A DNA stretch of 10,957 nucleotides from Deltaproteobacteria bacterium (GTDB taxonomy: Bacteria > Myxococcota_A > UBA796 > UBA2385). The translations under genes and the position numbers were made by a program. The stretch is from the NCBI GenBank assembly GCA_003694325.1, contig RFKJ01000141.1, forward strand, positions 1 through 10,957, given 5' to 3'. The notes below the pieces were generated by a model. It was given only the letters and a program-made list of their open reading frames with translations. It searched no databases and had not been told where the DNA came from. Within the stretch, counting starts at the first letter, position 1. Each line of letters begins with the position of its first letter. Positions 1 to 6,513 of the stretch are shown in pieces.

Positions 1-37
1 ACAGCAGCGCCGCGGCGACGAGTTCATCGTGGGTCAT
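1..37 (-). CDS. Start of an unidentified seventh gene of the cmr operon (partial, runs off the left edge)
   Basis: Twelve codons are visible, reading MTHDELVAAALL, and the gene continues beyond base 1. Its ATG overlaps the TGA of the upstream Cmr4-like gene (ATGA), as at most junctions of this operon. A strong GGAGG Shine-Dalgarno lies about 6 bases before the ATG, so the start is well supported. The residues are too few to identify the product. By position it could be cmr6, the core RAMP subunit missing from the visible operon, or an accessory or CARF effector gene. That assignment is inference from gene order only. Confidence 0.6.
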   Translation of the reverse strand, partial: MTHDELVAAALL

Positions 38-873
38 GCCTGCCTCCGGTGCCAGCAGATCCGTCCCTGGCCATAGGTCGCGCCACCGCCGACGGTCCAT
101 GCCTGCCCGACCGGCGGCAGGACCGACCAGGGGTCCAGGTCGTCCCCGAGCCGCAGCGACATGGACAGGTCGCACCACCAGACCGTGTCCGGGTTGGCGG
201 CCTCGATGGTGAACAACTTGCCTTCCTCGACCACGCCGGTCGTGGGATCCACGGCAGCCCGGGTCCGCACGCCACACCAGGCCCGGGCGGCGTGGGCGAA
301 CACATCGTCGGCGACGACGCACAGGTGCTCCATGGGAGCGTCGTCGCCGAGCCACTGCCGCAGCAGGGCGGCCCAGTCACCCACCGCCTCGTCCCGGCGC
401 ACCGGCCAGGCGAGGTCTTCGAGGATCACCACTCCTTCCACGTGGTCGCCGACCCCCCGGGTCGGCACCACGCAGTCGGCGCTCTTGCCGGCCAGCAGGG
501 CGACGTCGGGACCGGGGGTCGGCACCGCCGCCTCCAGCCCCGCCGCCCGGGCGAATCGCGCCAGGGCCAGGGGGCAGGTCAGCAGCAGGAACCCTCCCTT
601 GGCCGCCCGCACCGGCGCCAGCAGCAGCACCGCGGGTCCGAAGCGGACGAGGCCGGCGGCCGAGGAGTCGTCGGGGCCGAAGATCCGGGCGATGGCGTCG
701 GCGTCGCGGTCGGCGCGCTCGGCCCAGGCCCGGGCCGCCCCCTTCAGGCTGCTGCCCGGCAGGGTGGACCAGCCGGTGTGCCGTTCGCGGAGGATCGGGC
801 GGTCGACGGAGCCGACCGCGGTGCCATCACCGACGTGTACCGGGGTGATGGCCTGCAGCAGGAGGGTGGTCAT
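34..873 (-). CDS. cmr4: Second Cmr4-family RAMP subunit of the type III-B complex (Cmr4 paralogue)
   Basis: The product is 279 aa. Near the N terminus it has the Cmr4 signature TPVHVGDGTAVGSVDRPI followed by the RAMP loop LPGSSLKGAAR (residues 38-48). Asp24 aligns with the catalytic Asp of Cmr4 (D26 in Pyrococcus furiosus). Other Cmr4-like blocks are IFGPDD (64-69), APVRA (86-90), TCPLALARF (99-107), a VVADDVF block (186-192) and a glycine-rich end VGGGATYGQGR (261-271). Cmr4 forms the helical backbone that binds crRNA and cuts target RNA every 6 nt. The gene sits where cmr6 is expected, yet the motifs fit Cmr4 better. ATG at 873 overlaps the cmr1 TGA and has GGAGGG 7 bases upstream. A divergent Cmr6 is the alternative. 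The RAMP assignment is very secure and Cmr4 over Cmr6 is likely. Confidence 0.85.
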   Translation of the reverse strand: MTTLLLQAITPVHVGDGTAVGSVDRPILRERHTGWSTLPGSSLKGAARAWAERADRDADAIARIFGPDDSSAAGLVRFGPAVLLLAPVRAAKGGFLLLTCPLALARFARAAGLEAAVPTPGPDVALLAGKSADCVVPTRGVGDHVEGVVILEDLAWPVRRDEAVGDWAALLRQWLGDDAPMEHLCVVADDVFAHAARAWCGVRTRAAVDPTTGVVEEGKLFTIEAANPDTVWWCDLSMSLRLGDDLDPWSVLPPVGQAWTVGGGATYGQGRICWHRRQA

Positions 874-2012
874 GGCGTCCCTCCGAGCGAGTGGACGGTG
901 GTGTCCCAGCCGGTGGCGGCGGCGTCCATGAACAGGTCCACCCCCCTCGGGTCGAGGGTGCCGGGGGTGCGGTTCGCCTTGTTCTTCGCCTGGATCTCCC
1001 GCGGATACGGCGTGGACAGCGCCACGAAGGCCGGCGCGTACCGGCTGCGCAAGGGCACCAGGGCGAACAGCACCGGGCTGGGGAAGCGGTTGCCATGGAC
1101 GATGTTGAGGGTGGCGTGAAAGCTGTCCCTCCCAGGCTGGCGCGGCGTCCGGAACTGGATCGGCAGGCCAAGTGCCGCCCGGGCCGACGTGAACCGCTGG
1201 CCCTGGACGATCTGGGGGAAGTCCGACCGCAGGGCGGCCGGCCGGGGCACCCCCCGCAGGGGCGGTGACTGCCCGTTGAAGCCCGACATCCGCACGCTCT
1301 GCATCATGTCGATGGCGTGCTTCCAGGCGGCGAGGGCGTCGTTCTTGACCGGGCCGACGACCACCCGGGCACCCCCGAGCGACGGCCAGTCGCGCGTGGC
1401 GGCGGGCGGCGCCAGCTCGCAGAGCTGTCGAAGCCAGTCGTCGGTCGACCCGAAGAAGCGCGGCAGGGGTGAGAACCCCTCGTGCCAGACGCGGCCGAGA
1501 CCCCGGCGGGTCCGCCCTCCCAGGCCACCCAGCAGCAGCCAGGCAGACAGGGCGCGCTCGACCTCGCCCCGAACATTGTTCGATGCTTCCACCCGCAGTC
1601 GGGCGGTGGCGCCTTCGGCGTGGAAGGCCAGCGCGTCCTCCTTGTCCGGGTTGTGCGGCCAGAGCACGTACCGGGTGCCAGGCACCTGGCGCGCCGGGCG
1701 ACTGTGCTGCTGCGAGAAGCCGACCCGAACATCGCTGGCCTGCACCTGGTCGCCAAAGACCCCGCCCCACAGCTTGCGTTCCGCGGTCCGGAGCGCCGCC
1801 ACGTCGGTCAGCGGCGAGGTCGCCCGCCACCAGGTCCGGAGCTGGCCCCGCAGGCTGGACTCGCGGAAGGGCCGGTCGCGGTCGATGCCCTTGGGATTGG
1901 CGCCGCCCTTGTAGATCGGGGTCAGCGTCTGGACGGTGAAGGTCGTCGTCCACCGCCCCGGCGCGACGTCGGGCAGCGACAGGGCCGGGGGTGTCGTGGC
2001 GAGCTTCCTCAT
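870..2012 (-). CDS. cmr1: Type III-B CRISPR RAMP protein Cmr1
   Basis: The product is 380 aa. It opens its RAMP fold with FTVQTLTPIYKGGANP (residues 25-40) and then has the Cmr1 hallmark SSLRGQLRTWWRA (52-64), matching the family pattern of a RAMP start, 'sirG.lRfWwRa', and a following LWGGVFG (81-87). The glycine- and arginine-rich loop LGGLGGRTRRGLGRV lies at 161-175. In the Cmr complex, Cmr1 caps the Cmr4/Cmr5 filament at the 3' end of the crRNA and contacts target RNA and foreign-RNA sensing elements. The ATG at 2012 overlaps the cmr5 stop (ATGA) and has a GGGAGGT Shine-Dalgarno inside the end of cmr5. Its length is normal for the family and no lesion is visible. Confidence 0.95.
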   Translation of the reverse strand: MRKLATTPPALSLPDVAPGRWTTTFTVQTLTPIYKGGANPKGIDRDRPFRESSLRGQLRTWWRATSPLTDVAALRTAERKLWGGVFGDQVQASDVRVGFSQQHSRPARQVPGTRYVLWPHNPDKEDALAFHAEGATARLRVEASNNVRGEVERALSAWLLLGGLGGRTRRGLGRVWHEGFSPLPRFFGSTDDWLRQLCELAPPAATRDWPSLGGARVVVGPVKNDALAAWKHAIDMMQSVRMSGFNGQSPPLRGVPRPAALRSDFPQIVQGQRFTSARAALGLPIQFRTPRQPGRDSFHATLNIVHGNRFPSPVLFALVPLRSRYAPAFVALSTPYPREIQAKNKANRTPGTLDPRGVDLFMDAAATGWDTTVHSLGGTP

Positions 2013-2419
2013 GCCGGACCTCCCGGGGCCGCGTCGTCATCCGGTTCCCGCAGCTCGGCCTGGACGAAACGCTTGTACCAGGTCAGCACCCGCTGGGTCT
2101 CGCGGGTCAGGGCCTGCAGGGTGGCGAGGTCCGCGGCCCGGACCTGTTCCAGCAGGTGTCTCGTCCGGTCGCCCCGGGCCGGGGTCACGAGCCCCGCCGC
2201 TTCGAGCTGCTCGCAGAGCTGGGGCAGGATCGCCCACTGGCCCGAGTCGCCGCGGGCGGTCAGGAAGTGCAGGGCCGGAGCGAGGCCCTGGGTGTGGACC
2301 AGGGTGGGCAGCTTCAGGCAGATGCTGCGGTACTTCTTCTGGAAGCCGTCGTCGCGTTCTTCCTTGATGGCCAGGACGTGCTGGAAGGCCAGCGTCGCCC
2401 GTGCATGATCGCGGATCAC
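2009..2419 (-). CDS. cmr5: Type III-B CRISPR small subunit Cmr5
   Basis: The product is 136 aa, starting at GTG. It is a small, predicted all-helical protein of typical Cmr5 length. The pattern ARATLAFQHV, then YRSICLKLPTLVHTQGLAPAL (roughly residues 30-50), then ALHFL, and a C-terminal WYKRFVQAEL matches the Cmr5 family, which reads 'Y.s...klP.li...GL..tlaFl' and ends in 'W.kRfaeA'. Cmr5 packs along the Cmr4 backbone and contacts target RNA without being catalytic. I chose the GTG at 2419 because it overlaps the cmr4 TGA as GTGA, has a strong GGGAGGTG 4-5 bases upstream, and gives the expected N terminus. Longer in-frame starts run back into cmr4 coding sequence. The last ten or so residues (DDDAAPGGPA) look like a disordered tail. 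Confidence 0.92.
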   Translation of the reverse strand: MIRDHARATLAFQHVLAIKEERDDGFQKKYRSICLKLPTLVHTQGLAPALHFLTARGDSGQWAILPQLCEQLEAAGLVTPARGDRTRHLLEQVRAADLATLQALTRETQRVLTWYKRFVQAELREPDDDAAPGGPA

Positions 2420-3414
2420 CCGGCACCTCCCACGAGGTGGACCCTCGCCAGGCCATGGCCGACGGTGGCCTTGCCGCCCAACTGCATGGGGGTGTCGACC
2501 AGGGACGACAGGACGCTCCACGCCCGATCGTGGGGCAGCCGGATGTCACTGTCCTTCTGCGGCACGTGCTGGACCAGCCCCATGAGCACCGTCTCGGCCG
2601 GCAGGCACTCCTCGTACCAGAGCCCTCCGTTCGTCACCGTGCCGGTGGCGTCATTGATGCGGATCCGGGCGCGGACCTCGGTCGCCTGCTCGACGAACCA
2701 GGTGAAGCTGTCATCGTCGACGATGCACAGGCGCCGGCGCAGCATCCCCTGCCACAAGACGGCCTGGGCGTCGGTCCCCGGGAACACCCGGCTGGCGAGG
2801 TCGCCGGCCCACCGGTCGAAGCCCTCGGGGACGGTCGAGGTGAAGGGGAGGCCGTCGAGGATCACCTTGCCCCCCTCTCCCTTCTTGCCGCCGCTGACCA
2901 GCACGCTGTCGCTGGCCACGGCGGCCTGGCCATCCGCCGCAGGGCCGGGGGCCCGGGACTTCGCTGTCAGCCCCGACAGGTCCGGGCCCACGTCCCGACG
3001 CAGCCGTTCGAGGACGTAGGGGCAGGTCACCCAGGCGAAGGTGCCGCGATCGGACTGCACCGGGAACAGGACCACCCGGGCGTCCGAGAAGCGCAGGGCG
3101 GCGGCGAAGTGGCTGGGGAGCGCCTTGTCCTCGGCACCATCGGGCCGGTTTCTTCCCCGGGCCTCCCGCTCCCGCGCCTTCGTGTCGGACTCCTCCGCGA
3201 AGTCGGGGCCGAACAGCACCGCGAGTTCGCGGGACGGGATGGAAGGGGTGCCGCTGGCGCGGTCGCGCAGGCAGCCCTTGATGCTGGATCCCGGCAGCAG
3301 GGGGTGGCGACTCGCCCGGTCTCGCTGGACGGGCAGGTCGATGTGGCCGGTGCCCTGCCCGGTGCCGGCGTGCAGCGGGGAGAGGGCGTGGACGACGACC
3401 AGTCGGGTCTGCAT
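2416..3414 (-). CDS. cmr4: Type III-B CRISPR RAMP backbone protein Cmr4 (first copy)
   Basis: The product is 332 aa. The N-terminal Cmr4 signature SPLHAGTGQGTGHIDLPVQR (residues 12-31) places Asp26 at the position of the target-RNA cleavage Asp. It is followed by the RAMP loop LPGSSIKGCLR (40-50), LFGPDF (67-72), FSDARVVLFPVQS (109-121), FAWVTCPYVLERL (126-138), VDDDSFTWFVEQATEV (232-247), GLWYEECLPAETVL (264-277) and a glycine-rich end LGGKATVGHGLARV (312-325). Several copies of Cmr4 form the filament that holds the crRNA and cleaves bound target RNA at 6-nt steps. The protein is longer than the usual roughly 290-300 aa because of a charged, probably disordered insertion at about 73-100. It starts 7 bases after the cmr3 stop, and that TGA is part of its TGAGG Shine-Dalgarno. 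Confidence 0.96.
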   Translation of the reverse strand: MQTRLVVVHALSPLHAGTGQGTGHIDLPVQRDRASRHPLLPGSSIKGCLRDRASGTPSIPSRELAVLFGPDFAEESDTKAREREARGRNRPDGAEDKALPSHFAAALRFSDARVVLFPVQSDRGTFAWVTCPYVLERLRRDVGPDLSGLTAKSRAPGPAADGQAAVASDSVLVSGGKKGEGGKVILDGLPFTSTVPEGFDRWAGDLASRVFPGTDAQAVLWQGMLRRRLCIVDDDSFTWFVEQATEVRARIRINDATGTVTNGGLWYEECLPAETVLMGLVQHVPQKDSDIRLPHDRAWSVLSSLVDTPMQLGGKATVGHGLARVHLVGGAG

Positions 3415-3421
3415 GGGGGCC

Positions 3422-4558
3422 TCAGGTGCTCATGGGGTGGAAGGCGCCGTCCCAGGCGCCGAACAGGGCGATGCCGAAGCCGTCGCGGGCGGCGTCGGGA
3501 TCGTCGGTGACCGGTTGCAGCCAGCGGTCCTGGACGAAGCGGCGGCGGTCGGCGGCAGTGCCGCCGAGCTCCAGGAAGAAGACCGACCCGGCCGGTAGCA
3601 GGCGGCGCAGGGGCTTGGGGCGTCGGTGGTGCATGTCCCAGCCGCTGATCACCCGGGGGCGGCCGTTGACCTGGGCGACGACCTCGGCGGCATCGCCGAG
3701 TGCCGGCTGCAGGTCGCTGCCCCCTGTGCTGAAGGCCGGGGTCGCCAGCACCAGCCGGACGAATCCCCGCTCCGCCGACTGCAGGACTGCGTCCGGGGGG
3801 GTGTCCACGCCGGACAGGAAGTCGCCCTCCACCCACCGGGCGAAGCGCCGTTCGCCGCCGAGCTGGCCGACGCCCCCCGCGATCCGGTCGGTGTCGGTGC
3901 GCAGGCCGATGGACACCCGCAGGTCCCCCGGGCCGCGGTCGTAGCGGCGGCCGGTGGTCATGAACAGCATGTGCTCGGAGGCCGCGCCGGTCTTCGGATC
4001 GATGGCGACGTGGGTGCGGGGCTCCTCCGGAATCGACAGGTCGGCCCCCACCGGCAGGACCAGGTCGGGCGCCTCCGGGCCGGGCGCCTCCAGCCAGGGA
4101 CGCAGCCACGACCAGCGCCACAGGGCCGGGGCCTTCTTCCAGGGCTTGGACGGCGAGGGGCGGGGCAGGTGCACCGGGGCGAGGGAGCCCGAGCAGGCGC
4201 TGCCGTCCGGGGCCTCGAGGGGCACCAACCGCCCGGGCCGCACCGACTCCGCCCCCCGGGCAGGCTCGGGCAGCAGGGCGTCGGCGGGGGCCGGGAACAG
4301 CGGCTCCCTGCCGTGGTCGTCCTCCCCCACCAGGAAGGGGCCGTGCACCGTGATCCCACGGGCTTCCTTCGGGTCCATGTCCCACACGCCGTCGGCGTTC
4401 AGGCCGGCCCGGGTGCGGGCGATGCCGGCGAGCGTCTGGGGCATCGGCCAGGGCAGGGACCGGAGCCGGCTGCCCGGCGCGCCGTTGAACGGCCGACCGT
4501 CGCCGAAGATCAGCGGGTCGATGGCTTCGATGCGCCAGGACTTCATGGGCGCGGTCAT
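3422..4558 (-). CDS. cmr3: Type III-B CRISPR RAMP protein Cmr3
   Basis: The product is 378 aa. It begins with the Cmr3 motif IDPLIFGDGRPFNG (residues 13-26) followed by LPWPMPQTLAGIARTR (35-50), the characteristic 'dpl.frdgrPf...slpwP.p.tlaGa.Rt' pattern. The C-terminal half has LGGERRFARW, a GWDM block, the LPAGSVFFLELGG strand and DGFGIALFGAWDG close to the end, all expected for Cmr3. In the complex, Cmr3 sits beside Cmr2/Cas10 and binds the 8-nt 5' tag of the crRNA. The ATG at 4558 overlaps the cmr2 TGA (ATGA) and has a near-perfect AAGGAGGT Shine-Dalgarno 6 bases upstream. An internal ATG four codons later is a less likely start. Reading this frame further upstream only enters cmr2. Confidence 0.95.
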   Translation of the reverse strand: MTAPMKSWRIEAIDPLIFGDGRPFNGAPGSRLRSLPWPMPQTLAGIARTRAGLNADGVWDMDPKEARGITVHGPFLVGEDDHGREPLFPAPADALLPEPARGAESVRPGRLVPLEAPDGSACSGSLAPVHLPRPSPSKPWKKAPALWRWSWLRPWLEAPGPEAPDLVLPVGADLSIPEEPRTHVAIDPKTGAASEHMLFMTTGRRYDRGPGDLRVSIGLRTDTDRIAGGVGQLGGERRFARWVEGDFLSGVDTPPDAVLQSAERGFVRLVLATPAFSTGGSDLQPALGDAAEVVAQVNGRPRVISGWDMHHRRPKPLRRLLPAGSVFFLELGGTAADRRRFVQDRWLQPVTDDPDAARDGFGIALFGAWDGAFHPMST

Positions 4559-6333
4559 GCGCGACCTCCTTCGAGGGCGGCGAGGGTGCGGGCGACCTCG
4601 ACCCGGTCGGCGAGGTCCAGCAGGCTGAAGTCGGCAGGGGGATCCGCCGCATCGGTGTCGAGGCCCAGGACCTGCAGCCCCCGGCCCTGGATGTGCTTCT
4701 GCCGGGCGATCCCCCGGGCCAGGCTGTGCTCCAGCCGGCGCTGCGCCTCCCCGGCCGCGTTCGGGTCTGCGGGCCGGACCCGGGCCGCCACCTCCCGCAG
4801 CGCGTAGGGCAGACCCCGGGGCAGCCCGTCGTCGCCCTCCCGGTCGAGCAGCTCGAACAGCTCCTCCAGGACCCCCAGTTCCGCCCACTTCATGCCCACA
4901 CTCCGCGGGGCACCGTTGCGCTTGCGCACCGTGATGCACAGGGCGTCGCGGCCCATGACCTGCTTGGCGTCGGACTCGGCGGCGCGGGCGGCGTCGAGGG
5001 CATCGGCGATGGGATCGAGGTGGTGGGCGACGCAGATCCCGGCCGAGAAGGTGGGCGCCGGGTCGACCCCCGGCAACCGTCCGGCCTGGTCGCCGACCTC
5101 CTGCCGGAAGGCGTCGCGCAGCGCGACGGCGACCGCCAGCGCCTGCTGGGCCGGGACAATGGCCAGCACGTCGTCACCACCGACGTAGATGCAGTGCCCG
5201 TGGCGCTCCTGGACGATCTTCCGCGCCCGGGTGGCGAACGCTGTAAGGTAGCCGCTGACGCGCTGCCGGTCGGTCTTCCCCAGCGCCGCCAGCGCCGCGC
5301 CGATGCGATCGCCGTCCCCCATGAGCAGCGCGTAGTAGGGCGACAGGGGGTGGAAGCGGTCCCCCAGGATGCGCTTCCAGTCGCCGAGCAGCCGGTGCTG
5401 GGCCTCCTCGCAGGTCCGCAGCGGGTCACCCTCCAGCCCGAGGTCCACCAGCCGCCCGGGGTACAGCAGGTGGCCGTCGCACTCGCGCATCACCGGGTCG
5501 TTGTACTGTGGCCCGGGCCTCATCTTGCCGACGAACGGTCGGAGGGTGGCCAGGAAGCGATCCCAGGCTTCGCGCAGGGCCGGCATGTCCCCGTCGCCGT
5601 GCAGCCAGGCCCGCCGCAGCGAGTAGCTGGCCACGTGGGAGGTGGACGGGACGCGGGCGATGTCGTCGCTGCCCCAGAAGCGCTTGACCAGGTCCACGCC
5701 CGACAGCCGTTCGCCCGGCCGGACCTTCAACCTCCGGTACATCGCCGCCCGGTTCTCGCGCCCCCGGGCATAGCGGCGGTCGTCCTTGATGACACTCTCC
5801 AGGGCCGGGTCCAGGCTGGACTTGGGGCGTCCCGGGCGGTCGGGGGCCGGGGCAAAGGCCCGGGCCGTCTTGGTGGCGGCCAGCAGGTGCTCCACCGCGG
5901 CCGCCGCGGCCCGGAAGGCATCGTCCCCCGGCCCGAGGGGTACCGCCGCCCAGCTCACCTCCAACAGCTCCCTCACCTGGGCGCGGGCGAGGTCGAGGTC
6001 CACCCCATCGCGCGGCACCGCCTTCAGGGCGGCTTCAGTACGCTTCCCCAGCTCGTCGCGGGCGGCCCCTTCCATGGCGCGGGCCAGCGCTTCGGGATCG
6101 CCCGACACCACGGCGAGCACCTTGTTGGAGACGGGGTGATCGGACCGGGCCAGCGCAGCCTTGTCCCCGGACGGCATCACCAGCTCGGCGCCAGCGTCCA
6201 GCGCAGCGATGGCCGCCGCGCTGGTCACCTCACGAAGGAGCTGGCTGCCCGCCCACAGGTCGCTGCCCTTGCGGGCCGCGGCGATGAAGCCCTGCACGGG
6301 GCCGAGGGACATCGCCAGGAGATGCTGTGTCAT
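4555..6333 (-). CDS. cmr2: Type III-B CRISPR large subunit Cmr2/Cas10, short form without HD domain, GGDD cyclase motif intact
   Basis: The product is 592 aa, against roughly 800-1000 aa for full Cmr2. It opens directly with the Cas10 block LGPVQGFIAAARKGSDLWAG (residues 10-29), which normally follows the HD nuclease domain, so the DNase domain is absent. A first palm-type segment is LMGDGDRIGAAL (337-348), and the catalytic palm motif is CIYVGGDDVLAIV with GGDD at 385-388. Intact GGDD predicts cyclic oligoadenylate synthesis from ATP on target-RNA binding. The central region shows only isolated cysteines (285, 308) and no CxxC pair, so the usual zinc-binding element also seems lost. First gene of the operon. 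The ATG at 6333 is preceded by GGTGATCC, complementary to the 16S rRNA 3' end. A CARF effector that would read the signal is not in the window. Confidence 0.95.
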   Translation of the reverse strand: MTQHLLAMSLGPVQGFIAAARKGSDLWAGSQLLREVTSAAAIAALDAGAELVMPSGDKAALARSDHPVSNKVLAVVSGDPEALARAMEGAARDELGKRTEAALKAVPRDGVDLDLARAQVRELLEVSWAAVPLGPGDDAFRAAAAAVEHLLAATKTARAFAPAPDRPGRPKSSLDPALESVIKDDRRYARGRENRAAMYRRLKVRPGERLSGVDLVKRFWGSDDIARVPSTSHVASYSLRRAWLHGDGDMPALREAWDRFLATLRPFVGKMRPGPQYNDPVMRECDGHLLYPGRLVDLGLEGDPLRTCEEAQHRLLGDWKRILGDRFHPLSPYYALLMGDGDRIGAALAALGKTDRQRVSGYLTAFATRARKIVQERHGHCIYVGGDDVLAIVPAQQALAVAVALRDAFRQEVGDQAGRLPGVDPAPTFSAGICVAHHLDPIADALDAARAAESDAKQVMGRDALCITVRKRNGAPRSVGMKWAELGVLEELFELLDREGDDGLPRGLPYALREVAARVRPADPNAAGEAQRRLEHSLARGIARQKHIQGRGLQVLGLDTDAADPPADFSLLDLADRVEVARTLAALEGGRA

Positions 6334-6349
6334 GGATCACCCTCTGTGT
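6334..6349 (-). promoter_or_regulatory. Extended Shine-Dalgarno of cmr2
   Basis: Read on the minus strand, AGAGGGTGATCC ends immediately before the cmr2 ATG. GGTGATCC is an eight-base complement of the conserved GGATCACC near the 3' end of 16S rRNA, so this is an unusually extended ribosome binding site with normal aligned spacing. It fixes the cmr2 start at 6333. Confidence 0.65.
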
Positions 6350-6350
6350 T

Positions 6351-6410
6351 GCCCGAAGATGGGGTGCCCGAAGATGGGGTGCCCGAAGATGGGGGTGCCC
6401 GAAGATGGCG
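6351..6410. repeat. Four tandem copies of a 15-bp unit in the cmr leader
   Basis: The core GCCCGAAGAT recurs at 6351-6360, 6366-6375, 6381-6390 and 6397-6406. The linkers are GGGGT, GGGGT and GGGGGT, giving periods of 15, 15 and 16 bp. The array ends 17 bases upstream of the cmr2 start, inside the probable 5' leader. The copies are identical in the core, which points to recent expansion by slippage or to selection for repeated binding sites. It is too short and lacks spacers, so it is not a CRISPR array. Confidence 0.9.
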
Positions 6411-6437
6411 GCCAGGCCGCCACCCGACGTGACGGGG

Positions 6438-6466
6438 AGTCTGACGCTCCACGCCCCGGTCGACAA
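6438..6466 (-). promoter_or_regulatory. Candidate promoter of the cmr operon
   Basis: On the minus strand, TTGTCG (6466-6461) and CAGACT (6443-6438) are separated by 17 bases. They match the sigma-70 consensus at 4 of 6 and 3 of 6 positions. Transcription would start near 6431 and give a leader of about 100 nt that carries the tandem repeats. This is a weak match in GC-rich DNA and is inference only; read-through from the upstream regulator gene is the alternative. Confidence 0.3.
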
Positions 6467-6495
6467 GGGGTGTTTCAGGAGCTGAAAACACTTGT
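6463..6495. promoter_or_regulatory. Imperfect palindrome, possible operator or weak terminator
   Basis: Inner arms TGTTTCAG and CTGAAAACA flank a 3-base centre (near 6480) with one bulged A/T. Outer arms ACAAG (6463-6467) and CTTGT (6491-6495) extend the symmetry. It is AT-rich compared with its surroundings. It lies 19 bases beyond the stop of the TIGR02147 gene and overlaps the candidate -35 of the cmr operon. No T-run follows in either direction, which favours an operator over an intrinsic terminator. Confidence 0.45.
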
Positions 6496-6513
6496 TGGAG
6501 CCCCTGCGACCGT

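Noticed and set aside
870..2040. Long minus-strand open frame that continues from the second Cmr4 gene back over cmr1
   Set aside because: The portion above 873 is an out-of-frame shadow of cmr1, low-complexity and rich in Arg, Pro, Gly and Ala. Only the part from ATG 873 shows family motifs and a Shine-Dalgarno.
49..4807. Several long plus-strand open frames opposite the cmr genes
   Set aside because: They are compositional shadows in GC-rich DNA. Their translations are rich in Arg, Gly, Ala and Pro with no recognisable domains, and the minus strand carries clear Cmr proteins.
6351..6410. Short repeats considered as a CRISPR array
   Set aside because: The units are 15-16 bp with no unique spacers between them, so they are a plain tandem repeat.
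4693..6432. 579-codon plus-strand frame opposite cmr2
   Set aside because: It lies wholly antisense to the well-supported Cas10 gene, and its translation has no domain-like pattern.
6463..6495. Palindrome with GTTTC/GAAAAC ends considered as a solitary CRISPR repeat
   Set aside because: There is only one copy, no second repeat or spacer near it, and the symmetry is imperfect. An operator is a simpler reading.
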